Source of the DNA: Bryopsis sp. KO-2023
Taxonomy: Eukaryota > Chlorophyta > Ulvophyceae > Bryopsidales > Bryopsidaceae
DNA: 64,000 bases
Direction: 5' to 3'
Assembly: GCA_030272585.1 (NCBI GenBank)
Contig: BSYQ01000011.1
Location: forward strand, 3,410,001-3,474,000
Part shown: piece after piece, positions 18,001 to 27,300 of the stretch
Layout: every line of letters begins with the position of its first letter
How positions within the stretch are numbered: position 1 is the first letter of the stretch
Made by a program: the position numbers and the translations under genes
Notes under the pieces: generated by a model
Seen by the model: only the letters and a program-made list of their open reading frames with translations
Databases searched by the model: none
What the model was told of the DNA's origin: nothing

Positions 18001-20451
18001 GTCCACCATCGCTCGCCTCTTCTTCGCCTTCCTCTGGGCCTCCGTGGCACAATCTGAGTAGTCGAGTTGGAGGAGAGTCTCGATCTGTGGCCAAAACATC
18101 TCGGCGGAGCTCAAGGTGAAGAAGAGCGAGGGCATGTAGCCCTGGCTACCCTCGACCGGGTGCGTGAGCTGCCGAAACATCTCCTCCAGCTCGCCACGTC
18201 TATCGGACCAAAATTGCTTCGTTCCTCGTATCCTTGAACCAAAGGCAAGAATCTTCCTCATAAGGCTCGAATCACCCTCATCTACGAGGTCCTTCAAGTC
18301 CTTCACCGTCATCTTGTTGATGTCTAGGTTCCCCTTGAGGAACACCCGTGCCGTGCAAAACGCGGCTTTGCGATCTGCGAGATTGACGACCAAGAACTTG
18401 AAGCGTGGATGCCGCGCGAAACGACGATCCGGCCATCGCATCAGATGAAGAGCGTACTCTCGCATGCCATTGACGTCGGGAAAGCCGGCCGTCGTGTAGT
18501 CGGCAGCGCCACAAGGGAAAAGGGTGGGGAACGCCATCGAAAAGAGTCCTCGGGTCATGAACTCCTTGATCGGCTCCCTCTCTCGCACCGGAAAGGGAGC
18601 CACGTTGTTCCCCTCGGCACGATCGATCGCCTCTGTGACAGATGCTCGGATCTTGTCGACCTCTCGAACTCCACGGATTGTCGTGGGTGCATGAGAGTGC
18701 ATCGACACATCGCCGTCCGCCTCGTCGTCCGAATCGTGGGCGCGGAACCCGCCCTCCTCCTCAGCCTGGGCGGCCTGCCGCTCGGTGAACTCTCGCAATC
18801 CCTCGGGGCTCCCGTGCTCCGGAAGACGAGCGATAACGTCCTCGTCAATCTCAATCCCAGCATACCAGGGGTTGTTCTTCTGCAACCAACGCAAGGCACG
18901 GAGAACAACCCCTCGTCGCACGATGTGATCCTGATGAGTCCGATCAACCCCGTGTTGTCGGACCACCACCCAAGGAAGGTCTCTCGGGTCCACCGGCAGG
19001 CGCTGAAGGGCCTCGATCGTCTCCGAGTGGTCCGCCATAAAACCAATGAAGTGACCGCTCAACCGATGCATCCCGCTCTTGTGGATCCTCGCAATGTACA
19101 TGCAAGGGTGAATACGGGCGATCAACATCTCCTCCATCTGGGTGAGGCCGGTGAGCTCGGGAGGAACGGGATCCGGCCAGAGCCCGTTCTCTTCGCTGTA
19201 CGCTCGTCGATAGCGCGGATTCCTCTTGCACCTCGCACACGTGGAATCGCTGAAGTCGGCACCCGGCCCCGTCTCTCCACAACTCTGGCAAACGTTGCCG
19301 TGCCAGGTAACGGTCTGCTCCAAGTGACGCTCCCAATCGCGAATCAGCTCGTCGACGCTCGTGCGTTTGAGATTTTGCTTGTGGATCTTTTTTCTGGTCG
19401 CCCATTCCTCTCGTTGCTTTTTCCTCTTTCGCTCGTTTTCTTTCCTCGTGTTCTCGTCGGACGCTTTCTTTTCGCTCGTGTCCGTTCTCTTTCGTTCCTC
19501 GCTCGCGTGTGTTTCACGCAATGCTTTTTTCTTTTCTTCGGACAATTTCGCTTCCCTCTCGCGCTTCAGCAAAGCACGTTTCTCCAACCTTTTTTCCTTC
19601 TCTGTTTCGGGCTTGCTCGCAATGTTTTCTTTCTCAGCATCCCTCATCTCTTTTGCTTTCTTCGCATCGCTTCGTTGCTTCCTCTTTCTTTCCCTCGCAA
19701 GGCGTTTTTTTCTTTCTTCTTTCGTTTCCGTTTCGGTTCCGGTTTCATTTTTGAGTTGGGGAGTTCTGTTTCCCACGATCGGCACGTTAATATTCGCAAG
19801 TAATGAGGCGGGGGTGATCGCTTGGAGCTCGTTTCGCTCGTACACCCTGTCGTAGTGGTTACCTTTCGTGTTACATAATCTAACAAACACGTTATCCATG
19901 GCGCTGGTGGTAATCAAGTGAGTGGGGAACAAAGGATTAAATTTGAATACAGGGTAGTCACGTTGGTATAATTGTATTTCAAAAGGGGTTTGGAGGAGGG
20001 TCGCGGCCGCAAAAATAGTCCACGTGCTCGCCCACGTATCGTTGGACCGCATGTTATTTATCTTTATTTTTATCTCATCGATGGTGCACCCCTCAAAAGC
20101 GGCAAAAGTCACGGGGTGCGTCGCCGCCAGGTCGCATACCAAGGTTCGTAGGGTCCCCGCACTCGTTTCGTCCCCGCTTATTTCTTTGGATATGGCGTTA
20201 AAAAAACACGCCCCGTTTGCTGAACTGTGATCGACAAAAAATTCTGCCCCTAGGGCCACGTTCATTTGCTCGTATAACGAAAAATTTTGTCTCCCGTACG
20301 GGGAACTCGTCACTGGAGTGATCACGAAAGGATCACGAGAGATCACTCGCCTGTTTGGGATACCCAACCCCACGCACACTTGATTCCTCCACATCCATCG
20401 AGCTTGCACGTCGGACCTTGTGAAGCTCCTCGTCTCACCCACTGACGTCAT
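15031..20451 (-). CDS. OTU-Helitron Rep/Pif1 helicase, 1806 aa, family B (copy 2)
   Basis: Intact 5421-bp gene with the same domain order and length as the family A gene: OTU-like region, coiled coil, zinc ribbon (CQSC...CARC), DUF6570-like region, HUH motif (PHMHGF), Y2 motif (RYLCGYTCK), Walker A GTAGTGKS, IIDEKSMIG, GDFGQLPPV, SIHKSQGKGLD and FVAVSRS. Unlike family A, the OTU signature reads NGAC: the conserved Asp at 79 is Asn, while Cys82 and His199 remain. The Rep and helicase motifs are intact, so it should be transposition-competent even if the OTU is weakened. Start is ATG at 20451. Confidence 0.95.
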   Translation of the reverse strand: MTSVGETRSFTRSDVQARWMWRNQVCVGLGIPNRRVISRDPFVITPVTSSPYGRQNFSLYEQMNVALGAEFFVDHSSANGACFFNAISKEISGDETSAGTLRTLVCDLAATHPVTFAAFEGCTIDEIKIKINNMRSNDTWASTWTIFAAATLLQTPFEIQLYQRDYPVFKFNPLFPTHLITTSAMDNVFVRLCNTKGNHYDRVYERNELQAITPASLLANINVPIVGNRTPQLKNETGTETETKEERKKRLARERKRKQRSDAKKAKEMRDAEKENIASKPETEKEKRLEKRALLKREREAKLSEEKKKALRETHASEERKRTDTSEKKASDENTRKENERKRKKQREEWATRKKIHKQNLKRTSVDELIRDWERHLEQTVTWHGNVCQSCGETGPGADFSDSTCARCKRNPRYRRAYSEENGLWPDPVPPELTGLTQMEEMLIARIHPCMYIARIHKSGMHRLSGHFIGFMADHSETIEALQRLPVDPRDLPWVVVRQHGVDRTHQDHIVRRGVVLRALRWLQKNNPWYAGIEIDEDVIARLPEHGSPEGLREFTERQAAQAEEEGGFRAHDSDDEADGDVSMHSHAPTTIRGVREVDKIRASVTEAIDRAEGNNVAPFPVREREPIKEFMTRGLFSMAFPTLFPCGAADYTTAGFPDVNGMREYALHLMRWPDRRFARHPRFKFLVVNLADRKAAFCTARVFLKGNLDINKMTVKDLKDLVDEGDSSLMRKILAFGSRIRGTKQFWSDRRGELEEMFRQLTHPVEGSQGYMPSLFFTLSSAEMFWPQIETLLQLDYSDCATEAQRKAKKRRAMVDNADLIDAYFLERSESFLKKVMVPYFGADEFWAKIEYQWRGAPHMHGFLWLPDAPNLMRSAHEEMSADTRAEVIEYFTETVGITLDMDEDFRSAPSTPHPSTRTYTSIGTSDEERARDLEELLRVQGPHVCTNSCFKSKRDRDLGRCRFRFPREVRAHAEIVEDPRQKYRLELARRPGKQQRFNQYQARPMLQGFRANIDIQPILSLTALLRYLCGYTCKAEVESGGLMAVFSEILDDACRTAEEANSISAVVKMLNRTIKEHDVCTMEAFHKLASAKLTMASRTFGVIVLDDSREITTEEGGFLRRSWMDEYKNRPDDIKECLEDFFRWYDLPRNAAPKRKMKPKIIRIFPPCRPVPRDDERFPDFCQQYLIRYKEWRDVDRDLLGGGEMTWVEAFDAFLEEQPMHRAIDLFREVSIAPEVGDDDEEEDGSEGSDDDYRQFPEDEQDDWMRALAAHPQFARPMMEASDHDWHASAAQYDVPTMRTFIQDVRRDGPLPRDRDHLDRDQLVDSQRLAYDIIVEHARSDDPPPLRMIVEGTAGTGKSALIHAVVAAIEREHGEGSVVVAAPTGCAAFNVGGCTLHSLLMLPVGSRCKDLKGNALSLLQERLRGVRYLIIDEKSMIGASTFASIDSRGRQAFPEHADQLFGGLSIVIEGDFGQLPPVSDAEMFDRGQRPKADRLRGFAAYRQFRVVVRLTAIMRQAGQDQVAFRDILMRLRRGCPTDSDIDALMARNLRTLSVDDRQAFSDALYLCATNAQAESHNNDRLVALDQPTAMIRAEDLRVPRGLDVEDATNLPSTLRLCKGARVMLRANPWTEAGLINGAMGFVHDIVYTSTTPPALPDAVLVRFDDYRGPSFLEGVEGVVPIVPITRDVRTSATRASGERKMLPLMPAWAISIHKSQGKGLDRVLVDLGTKEFAAGITFVAVSRSFTYEGLAFDPPITRGRIRSLAKLKKLGPRLAEFARLEGLAEQTRTLYDAEGIEGVLRYIQ

Positions 20452-20619
20452 CTATACAAATATTCGAAAAAACAAACGAATTCATTGAAATTCCGTGAAT
20501 AGAGAGAAGATTCAAGGGGTTTCTTGGGCTGATTTTTCATGCGAAACACCCACGATAGTCAATGCCTCAAAAAATCATTTATTTGCACTCCATTAGGCTT
20601 ATACAATAGCTTTCTTTTG

Positions 20620-20626
20620 TTTTATA
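20620..20626 (-). promoter_or_regulatory. TATA-like box of Helitron U2
   Basis: TATAAAA on the minus strand about 170 nt upstream of the ATG at 20451. Inferred core promoter. Confidence 0.4.
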
Positions 20627-20985
20627 CAATATTTGGGTGGCCGAATCCCTCCCGACGTCCGGAAGTCGTCAAAGGACGATCGACCTAAAGTTTTTCCTTT
20701 AAAACGTGACAAAATAGTATGTAGTGGCTTCCCCTCGACTCCACGTTTCCAACGCGCTTTGTTTCGTCGGAAACGACACGGTATAAGAGAAGTTATGAGG
20801 AAAAACATAAAGAATCTCAACAGGAGGGAGATCTTTTCGGCGACGAAGTTGGTTTCTCCCAAAAAAGAACGCGAACAAGGTGGAACCAAGCCAGAAAAAG
20901 GAAAACAAAGAAGAATAGGGAGAGGTTTCCCTAAAACCTTTTCTGTCGACCCCTACATGTTTGAATTTCCAGGAAATAAGCCTTC

Positions 20986-21020
20986 AGGAGGTGTGGGAGT
21001 CGAACCCACTTCACCCTCCT
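20986..21020 (-). other. T-arm-like minihelix 1 (U2)
   Basis: Same 35-nt structure as at 2217-2251, preserved although the flanking sequence has diverged between families A and B. Confidence 0.45.
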
Positions 21021-21430
21021 TCTTCTCTCACCTTGTTCGCGTTCTCAACACGCCTGCGTCGTCGCGTACGTCGTCGCTCGTCGCCTTTTTTTCCTTCCTC
21101 GACTTTCCTTGCTCGATCTTCGTGGATCGTCGATGGTTACGCGAGAATCGGAAGTCGTCAATGACAGGGACGGGATGAGAGTCACATCACTCTTCCAGGT
21201 ACGTCATCCTTGAGGACTTCGATTTCGCTTCACGGTTTTGGTGGGGTGGAATGGTGGGGGGGATCCGCGAGAACACTTTCTCGAGATATCGACATGGACT
21301 CGCTGCGTGTTGACGATACGGCCGACGGCGGCAGAGACGACCGGAAACACGAGAAACCAGAGCTTACTCGTGTGAGGAGGGTATTCGCCAGGAGACGAAA
21401 GAAACGCAGGTGAGTGAACGTGAAATAATG

Positions 21431-21470
21431 CTCACAGCGGGTTCCAGGTTGGGTTCGACTCCCAAGTGAG
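21431..21470 (+). other. T-arm-like minihelix 2 (U2)
   Basis: Same structure as at 2667-2706: CTCAC/GTGAG around TTGGG-TTCGACT-CCCAA. Confidence 0.45.
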
Positions 21471-21659
21471 ACCACAAACGTAAAGAGGGAAGGAACTCTT
21501 GCAGTAAACGTAGTGCTAGCTTCCTCTGAACCATTTGCAGGCGTGAGGGGCAGCCCATCCACAACTCTGGCTTCTGTCAAACTTCCTGGTATCCATCATT
21601 GACAGCTTTTTACGTTGAATTCAGTCGAAGTAAAAACACCGTCAGCAAACAGATCGGTT

Positions 21660-22040
21660 GGGAAGGGCCTGTTTTTTTTTTGTTTTTTTTTTGGAAAGGA
21701 TAGGTCATTTGCTGTGGTTCCTGGGAAGTGGAAAGGGGGAAGGGAAGAGTTGTTTTTTTTCGATTGAATGGAATGGAAGGGTATTTTTTTTGCTAAGCAA
21801 AGGGAAAGAGAAGGGCCAGGTGTTCTTTTCAATGGGAAAGGGAAGGGCCTGTTTTTTTTTTGTTTTTTTTTTGGAAAGGATAGGTCGTTTGCTGTGGTTC
21901 CTGGGAAGTGAAAAGGGGGAAGGGAAGAGTTGTTTTTTTTCGATTGAATGGAATGGAAGGGTATTTTTTTTGAGACGGAGCAAAGGGAAAGAGAAGGGCC
22001 AGGTGTTCTTTTCAATGGGAAAGGGAAGGGCCTGGTTTTT
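21660..22040. repeat. 180-bp tandem repeat, about two copies (U2)
   Basis: Repeat starts at about 21709 and 21889, period about 180 bp. Related to the four-copy array of family A but with substitutions and only two copies. Confidence 0.9.
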
Positions 22041-23089
22041 TGTTGCTTGTTTCAAGGGGAAGGGAATCGCCCAGTTTTTTTTCTATGTTTTCAAGTAAGG
22101 GAAGGGAGCAGAGTAGAGCAAGGGAAGGGAGCAAAGGCTTCCTTTTCCCTGTTTCAAGGGGAGGGATAGGCCAGTTTTTATTTTTTTGAAGGGGAAAGGG
22201 AGGGGGGGGGGTCTCTTTTTTATAAGGGAGAAGGGAAGGACCAGTTTTATTTTATATTTGTTGCAGTGTTCTTTCAAGGGAAGGGAAAAGGAGGGGAGAG
22301 GAGAAGAGAGGCTTGTTTTCCTTGTTTGAAGAAAAGGAAAAAGGAAGTGCCAGTTTTTTTCAAGGGGGATGGGAAGGGAGAGAGTGGTTTTTTTTGGGTT
22401 GCTTCAAGGGGAGGGGAACGGCCCAGTTGTTTTTTTCTATTTCTGTAAGGGAAGGGAAGCAAGGCTCAGTTGTTTTTTCGATCACGATCACCGAAAGCGC
22501 GTCGCACTGCGCGCAGCGCCTTTTCCCAAGGCGCTCTTTTTCGCTGTTTTTTCCTGTTTTTTCCTTTTTTTCCAACTCCGAGCGAGCCAGACCTGGGCGA
22601 GGGCGCCGCGCGCAGCGCACAGCACCCTCGCCCATCACACCTTTTAATTCAACAGGTCGCTGCGCGCTGCGCAGCTCCCTCGCCCATCACTTTTTTTAAT
22701 TTGATAGGTCGCTGCGCTGCCCCCAGCGACCTCGCCCATCACCTTTTAAAAAGAGCGAGCTGCGCAGCGCGCAGCTCCCTCGCCCTTTCCTTTTCGATGG
22801 TGCCGCGCCGCGCTTCGCGCAGCGCCTCCCCCCCTCGTTCTCCGCCAGTTCGCTGCGCTTCGCGCAGCGCCCTGGAAACCACCCAAGTCGCGCGAGTCGG
22901 ACCTGCGCTCCGCGCAGTTTCGCTGCAGCTGCGCGCCGGTCCGCCATGCGAGCAGCGTCGACCGACATGGCGCCTCGAAAATCAGACATGCGAGCGCGGA
23001 GCGTGACCGGCTACGCAGGGAAAATCGCCCTCAGGGCTAGTACCCTGCGGGGACAAAATCGTTGATCCAAGGAAAATCTTCATTACATT

Positions 23090-23143
23090 CGATTTCCCAA
23101 TTAACCGGTCTGTCTCATTGCTTTGACAAAGAGAGGGAAATCG
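23090..23143. repeat. Junction hairpin H3 (U2/U3)
   Basis: Arms CGATTTCCC/GGGAAATCG, extending to 16 bp perfect pairing over 23083-23150. Inner stem CTGTC with GACAA. Left cassette type b. Compared with H1, both outer arms change together (TTTTCC/GGAAAA to TTTCCC/GGGAAA). Confidence 0.9.
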
Positions 23144-24391
23144 AATGTAAAGAAAACCGTCGTCTGACACACGAAGTTGTGACACGAATGAGCACGTGAA
23201 AATAACACGGGAAGGACCAAACTTAAAACGGATTACAGCGAAATAACCAGCCTTCGCAACATCTATGCATAATCTGAACTTCCACTCACATCACAATTAT
23301 CATTATTTTTATTTCCCATCCATATATCCGAACCAAACGTTATTCTTTCCTTATGTTGTTGTTTTTGTTTTTTTTTCCTTCTTTTTTTTCAATTCCTAAA
23401 TCCAAACCGAACGTTATTCTTTCCTTATTTTTATTTTCAAGTTTTTAAAGTTTTTCTCCGATTCCTACTCCCAAACCGAACATTATTATGTTCTTTGTTT
23501 TCTCTAATCCCAATATCTAAGCCCTAAATTTTTTTTCTTTTATCCTCATGATTTTTTTATTTATGATCCCTAAATCCGGTGTATTTATTTTATTTTTTTT
23601 TTTTTTTCCTCGACCTCATAACAGTGCATATCCGTTTCCCTCCTAAAGATACCTCGTAAGATCCGCATAGAAACTTCAACTTTTTTTTTTACCGTCTAAA
23701 AATCCTCCGTTCTCTCTTTCTCTCTTGCATCAATTTTTCCGTCTTTTTTTTCAACAATGAAAGCAAAACTTCCACTCGAGCGAAGCTTAATCTCAATAGA
23801 ATCGAGAGAGTGCACATCACCATAGCAATCAGCAAAGGCTATAGAGAGGAGCCGTACCCAACGGATGCGGGGAAACATCCAATAATCCAAACGGTCGGGG
23901 CAAACCGTGACTCGTGTGGGGGGCGACACACGTAATGCGCGGGGGAACGCAACAAAAAACGGGTTGCTGATTGCTTATAGCTCAGAGAACTCCCAAGAAA
24001 CTTAAAGAGAATAGCATCATCCGAGAGGGTAGAACCGACATGAAAGCAAACGAACTATGCGGAGGTATCGAAATCTACAAAAAGAAAACCCATCGGATCG
24101 AGGATACTGCAAATAACGAAGAAAAAAGGAAGAAAACAAAACGTGTGATACATAGAATCGGCACAAAAAAACGGCACAAGGGAGAATCTTCGTTGGGTGA
24201 CTGTCTATTGGATCAATCCTACGTGGAAAACTCAGAAACAACATCGAAGACACACAAATTTAAAACAAAACATCATAAAACATGCTCACAATCAAAGAGG
24301 AACATATAAAAGAAAAATATGATCAAAAACAGAAAAAAGAACACTCGAACCAAAGGAAAACAATATGGTCCCCACAAACACATGAAAAAAA
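23144..24391 (-). other. U3 3' trailer, no gene
   Basis: Same as the U2 trailer, except that the long T run (near 23580) is interrupted and shorter. Confidence 0.6.
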
Positions 24392-27300
24392 CTACTGAAT
24401 ATATCGAAGCACTCCCTCAATGCCCTCAGCGTCATACAAGGTCCTCGTCTGCTCCGCAAGACCCTCCAACCTCGCAAACTCCGCCAACCGCGGACCAAGC
24501 TTCTTCAGCTTGGCAAGGGATCGGATCCGACCGCGAGTGATGGGCGGATCGAAGGCGAGACCCTCGTAGGTGAAGGATCGGCTGACGGCCACGAAAGTAA
24601 TGCCTGCCGCAAACTCCTTCGTCCCAAGGTCCACCAACACCCTGTCGAGTCCCTTGCCTTGGGACTTGTGGATGGAGATGGCCCAAGCCGGCATGAGAGG
24701 AAGCATCTTCCTCTCTCCAGAAGCCCTGGTCGCAGATGTCCGGACGTCGCGAGTGATAGGGACAATAGGAACGACCCCCTCGACCCCCTCCAAGAAGCTC
24801 GGCCCCCTGTAGTCGTCGAACCGAACCAAGACAGCATCCGGCAATGCAGGGGGAGTCGTGGACGTGTACACGATGTCATGAACGAAACCCATGGCGCCGT
24901 TGATGAGGCCGGCCTCTGTCCACGGGTTGGCTCGCAGCATCACCCTCGCTCCCTTGCATAAGCGCAAGGTAGATGGGAGATTCGTCGCGTCCTCCACGTC
25001 AAGACCCCTGGGCACTCGCAAATCCTCCGCCCTAATCATCGCCGTGGGTTGATCCAACGCCACGAGCCGATCGTTGTTATGGCTCTCGGCTTGGGCGTTG
25101 GTGGCGCATAGGTACAAGGCATCCGAGAAAGCCTGTCTGTCGTCCACTGAAAGGGTACGGAGGTTGCGAGCCATCAGGGCGTCGATGTCGGAATCCGTGG
25201 GACATCCTCGTCGAAGCCTCATGAGAATGTCCCGGAAGGCCACCTGGTCTTGGCCCGCCTGTCGCATGATCGCAGTGAGACGAACCACCACCCTGAACTG
25301 ACGATACGCAGCAAAGCCGCGCAAGCGATCCGCCTTGGGCCTCTGCCCGCGATCGAACATCTCGGCATCGCTGACGGGAGGGAGCTGTCCGAAATCACCC
25401 TCAATGACAATCGACAAGCCCCCAAACAACTGATCCGCGTGCTCCGGAAACGCCTGTCTACCCCGGGAGTCGATCGATGCAAACGTCGATGCCCCGATCA
25501 TCGATTTCTCATCGATGATGAGATATCGCACGCCCCTCAATCTCTCCTGAAGAAGGCTCAAGGCGTTGCCCTTGAGGTCCTTGCACCTCGAGCCCACGGG
25601 CAACATCAATAGAGAATGGAGCGTGCAACCGCCGACGTTGAAGGCGGCACAACCTGTCGGAGCGGCAACCACGACCGAACCCTCCCCATGCTCTCTCTCG
25701 ATCGCGGCAACGACGGCATGAATCAGGGCACTCTTGCCCGTGCCGGCGGTCCCCTCGACGATCATGCGCAAGGGAGGAGGGTCGTCGGAACGAGCATGCT
25801 CCACGATGATGTCATACGCGAGGCGTTGACTGTCAACGAGCTGATCACGATCGAGGTGGTCACGATCTCTGGGCAAAGGGCCGTCCCGTCTCACGTCCTG
25901 GATGAAGGTCCGCATGGTCGGGACGTCGTACTGGGCCGCGCTCGCGTGCCAATCATGATCGGAGGCCTCCATCATGGGTCGGGCAAACTGTGGATGGGCA
26001 GCCAAAGCCCGCATCCAATCATCCTGCTCGTCCTCGGGGAACTGTCGATAGTCGTCGTCGCTCCCCTCGGAGCCATCCTCCTCCTCATCATCATCCCCCA
26101 CCTCGGGAGCGATGGAAACCTCTCTGAACAAATCGATCGCCCTGTGCATGGGCTGCTCCTCCAAGAACGCATCGAATGCCTCGACCCAAGTCATCTCACC
26201 GCCACCAAGCAAATCCCGATCCACGTCTCTCCACTCCTTGTAGCGGATAAGGTATTGCTGGCAAAAGTCGGGAAAGCGCTCGTCATCACGCGGCACTGGC
26301 CGGCAAGGCGGAAAGATCCTGATGATCTTGGGCTTCATCTTGCGCTTGGGTGCCGCATTCCTCGGAAGGTCGTACCATCGAAAGAAGTCCTCCAAGCACT
26401 CCTTGATGTCGTCCGGACGGTTTTTGTACTCGTCCATCCACGAACGTCGAAGGAAACCACCCTCTTCTGTGGTGATCTCTCTCGAATCGTCAAGCACTAT
26501 GACACCGAAAGTCCTAGAGGCCATCGTGAGCTTGGCCGAGGCAAGCTTGTGGAAGGCCTCCATCGTGCATACGTCATGCTCCTTGATGGTGCGGTTGAGC
26601 ATCTTGACGACGGCCGAGATGGAGTTGGCCTCCTCAGCGGTGCGACACGCGTCGTCGAGGATCTCCGAAAACACCGCCATCAAGCCGCCGCTCTCCACCT
26701 CGGCCTTGCACGTGTAGCCGCACAGGTATCTCAAGAGGGCCGTCAACGACAAGATAGGTTGTATGTCGATGTTGGCCCTGAAGCCCTGCAGCATCGGTCG
26801 CGCCTGGTACTGGTTGAAGCGCTGCTGCTTTCCGGGCCTCCTCGCGAGCTCGAGCCTGTACTTTTGCCTCGGATCCTCCACGATCTCCGCATGCGCCCGC
26901 ACCTCCCTCGGGAACCTGAACCTGCACCTGCCCAAGTCCCGGTCCCTCTTGGACTTGAAGCAGCTGTTGGTGCACACGTGGGGTCCCTGAACCCTCAACA
27001 GCTCCTCCAAGTCCCTTGCACGCTCCTCGTCGCTCGTGCCGATCGACGTGTACGTCCTCGTGGACGGGTGAGGCGTGGAGGGAGCGCTGCGGAAGTCCTC
27101 GTCCATGTCCAAGGTGATGCCGACTGTCTCTGTGAAGTACTCGATGACCTCTGCTCTCGTGTCGGCGCTCATCTCCTCGTGGGCGCTCCGCATCAAGTTG
27201 GGCGCATCCGGTAGCCACAAGAACCCGTGCATGTGGGGCGCCCCTCGCCACTGGTACTCGATCTTCGCCCAAAACTCGTCCGCGCCGAAGTAAGGCACCA

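Larger units (their letters stand above)
13740..23103 (-). mobile_element. U2: complete autonomous HLE2-type Helitron, family B
   Basis: A 9364-bp unit with one intact gene. Its own subterminal inverted repeats are 16 bp and perfect: 13771-13786 near the 3' end and 23083-23098 near the 5' end. Nearly identical to U3 (offset 9364, then 9361 after a T-run difference near 14220) and to the visible part of U5 (offset 45487). Confidence 0.85.
20452..23103 (-). other. U2 leader, no gene
   Basis: Like the family A leader, but with a 150-nt unique stretch (about 21510-21660) before the 180-bp repeats, which number only two. A GC-rich block (22490-22880) has extra hairpin monomers. The conserved 5' subterminal block (about 22930-23020) and a type-b cassette lead into H3. 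Confidence 0.65.
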
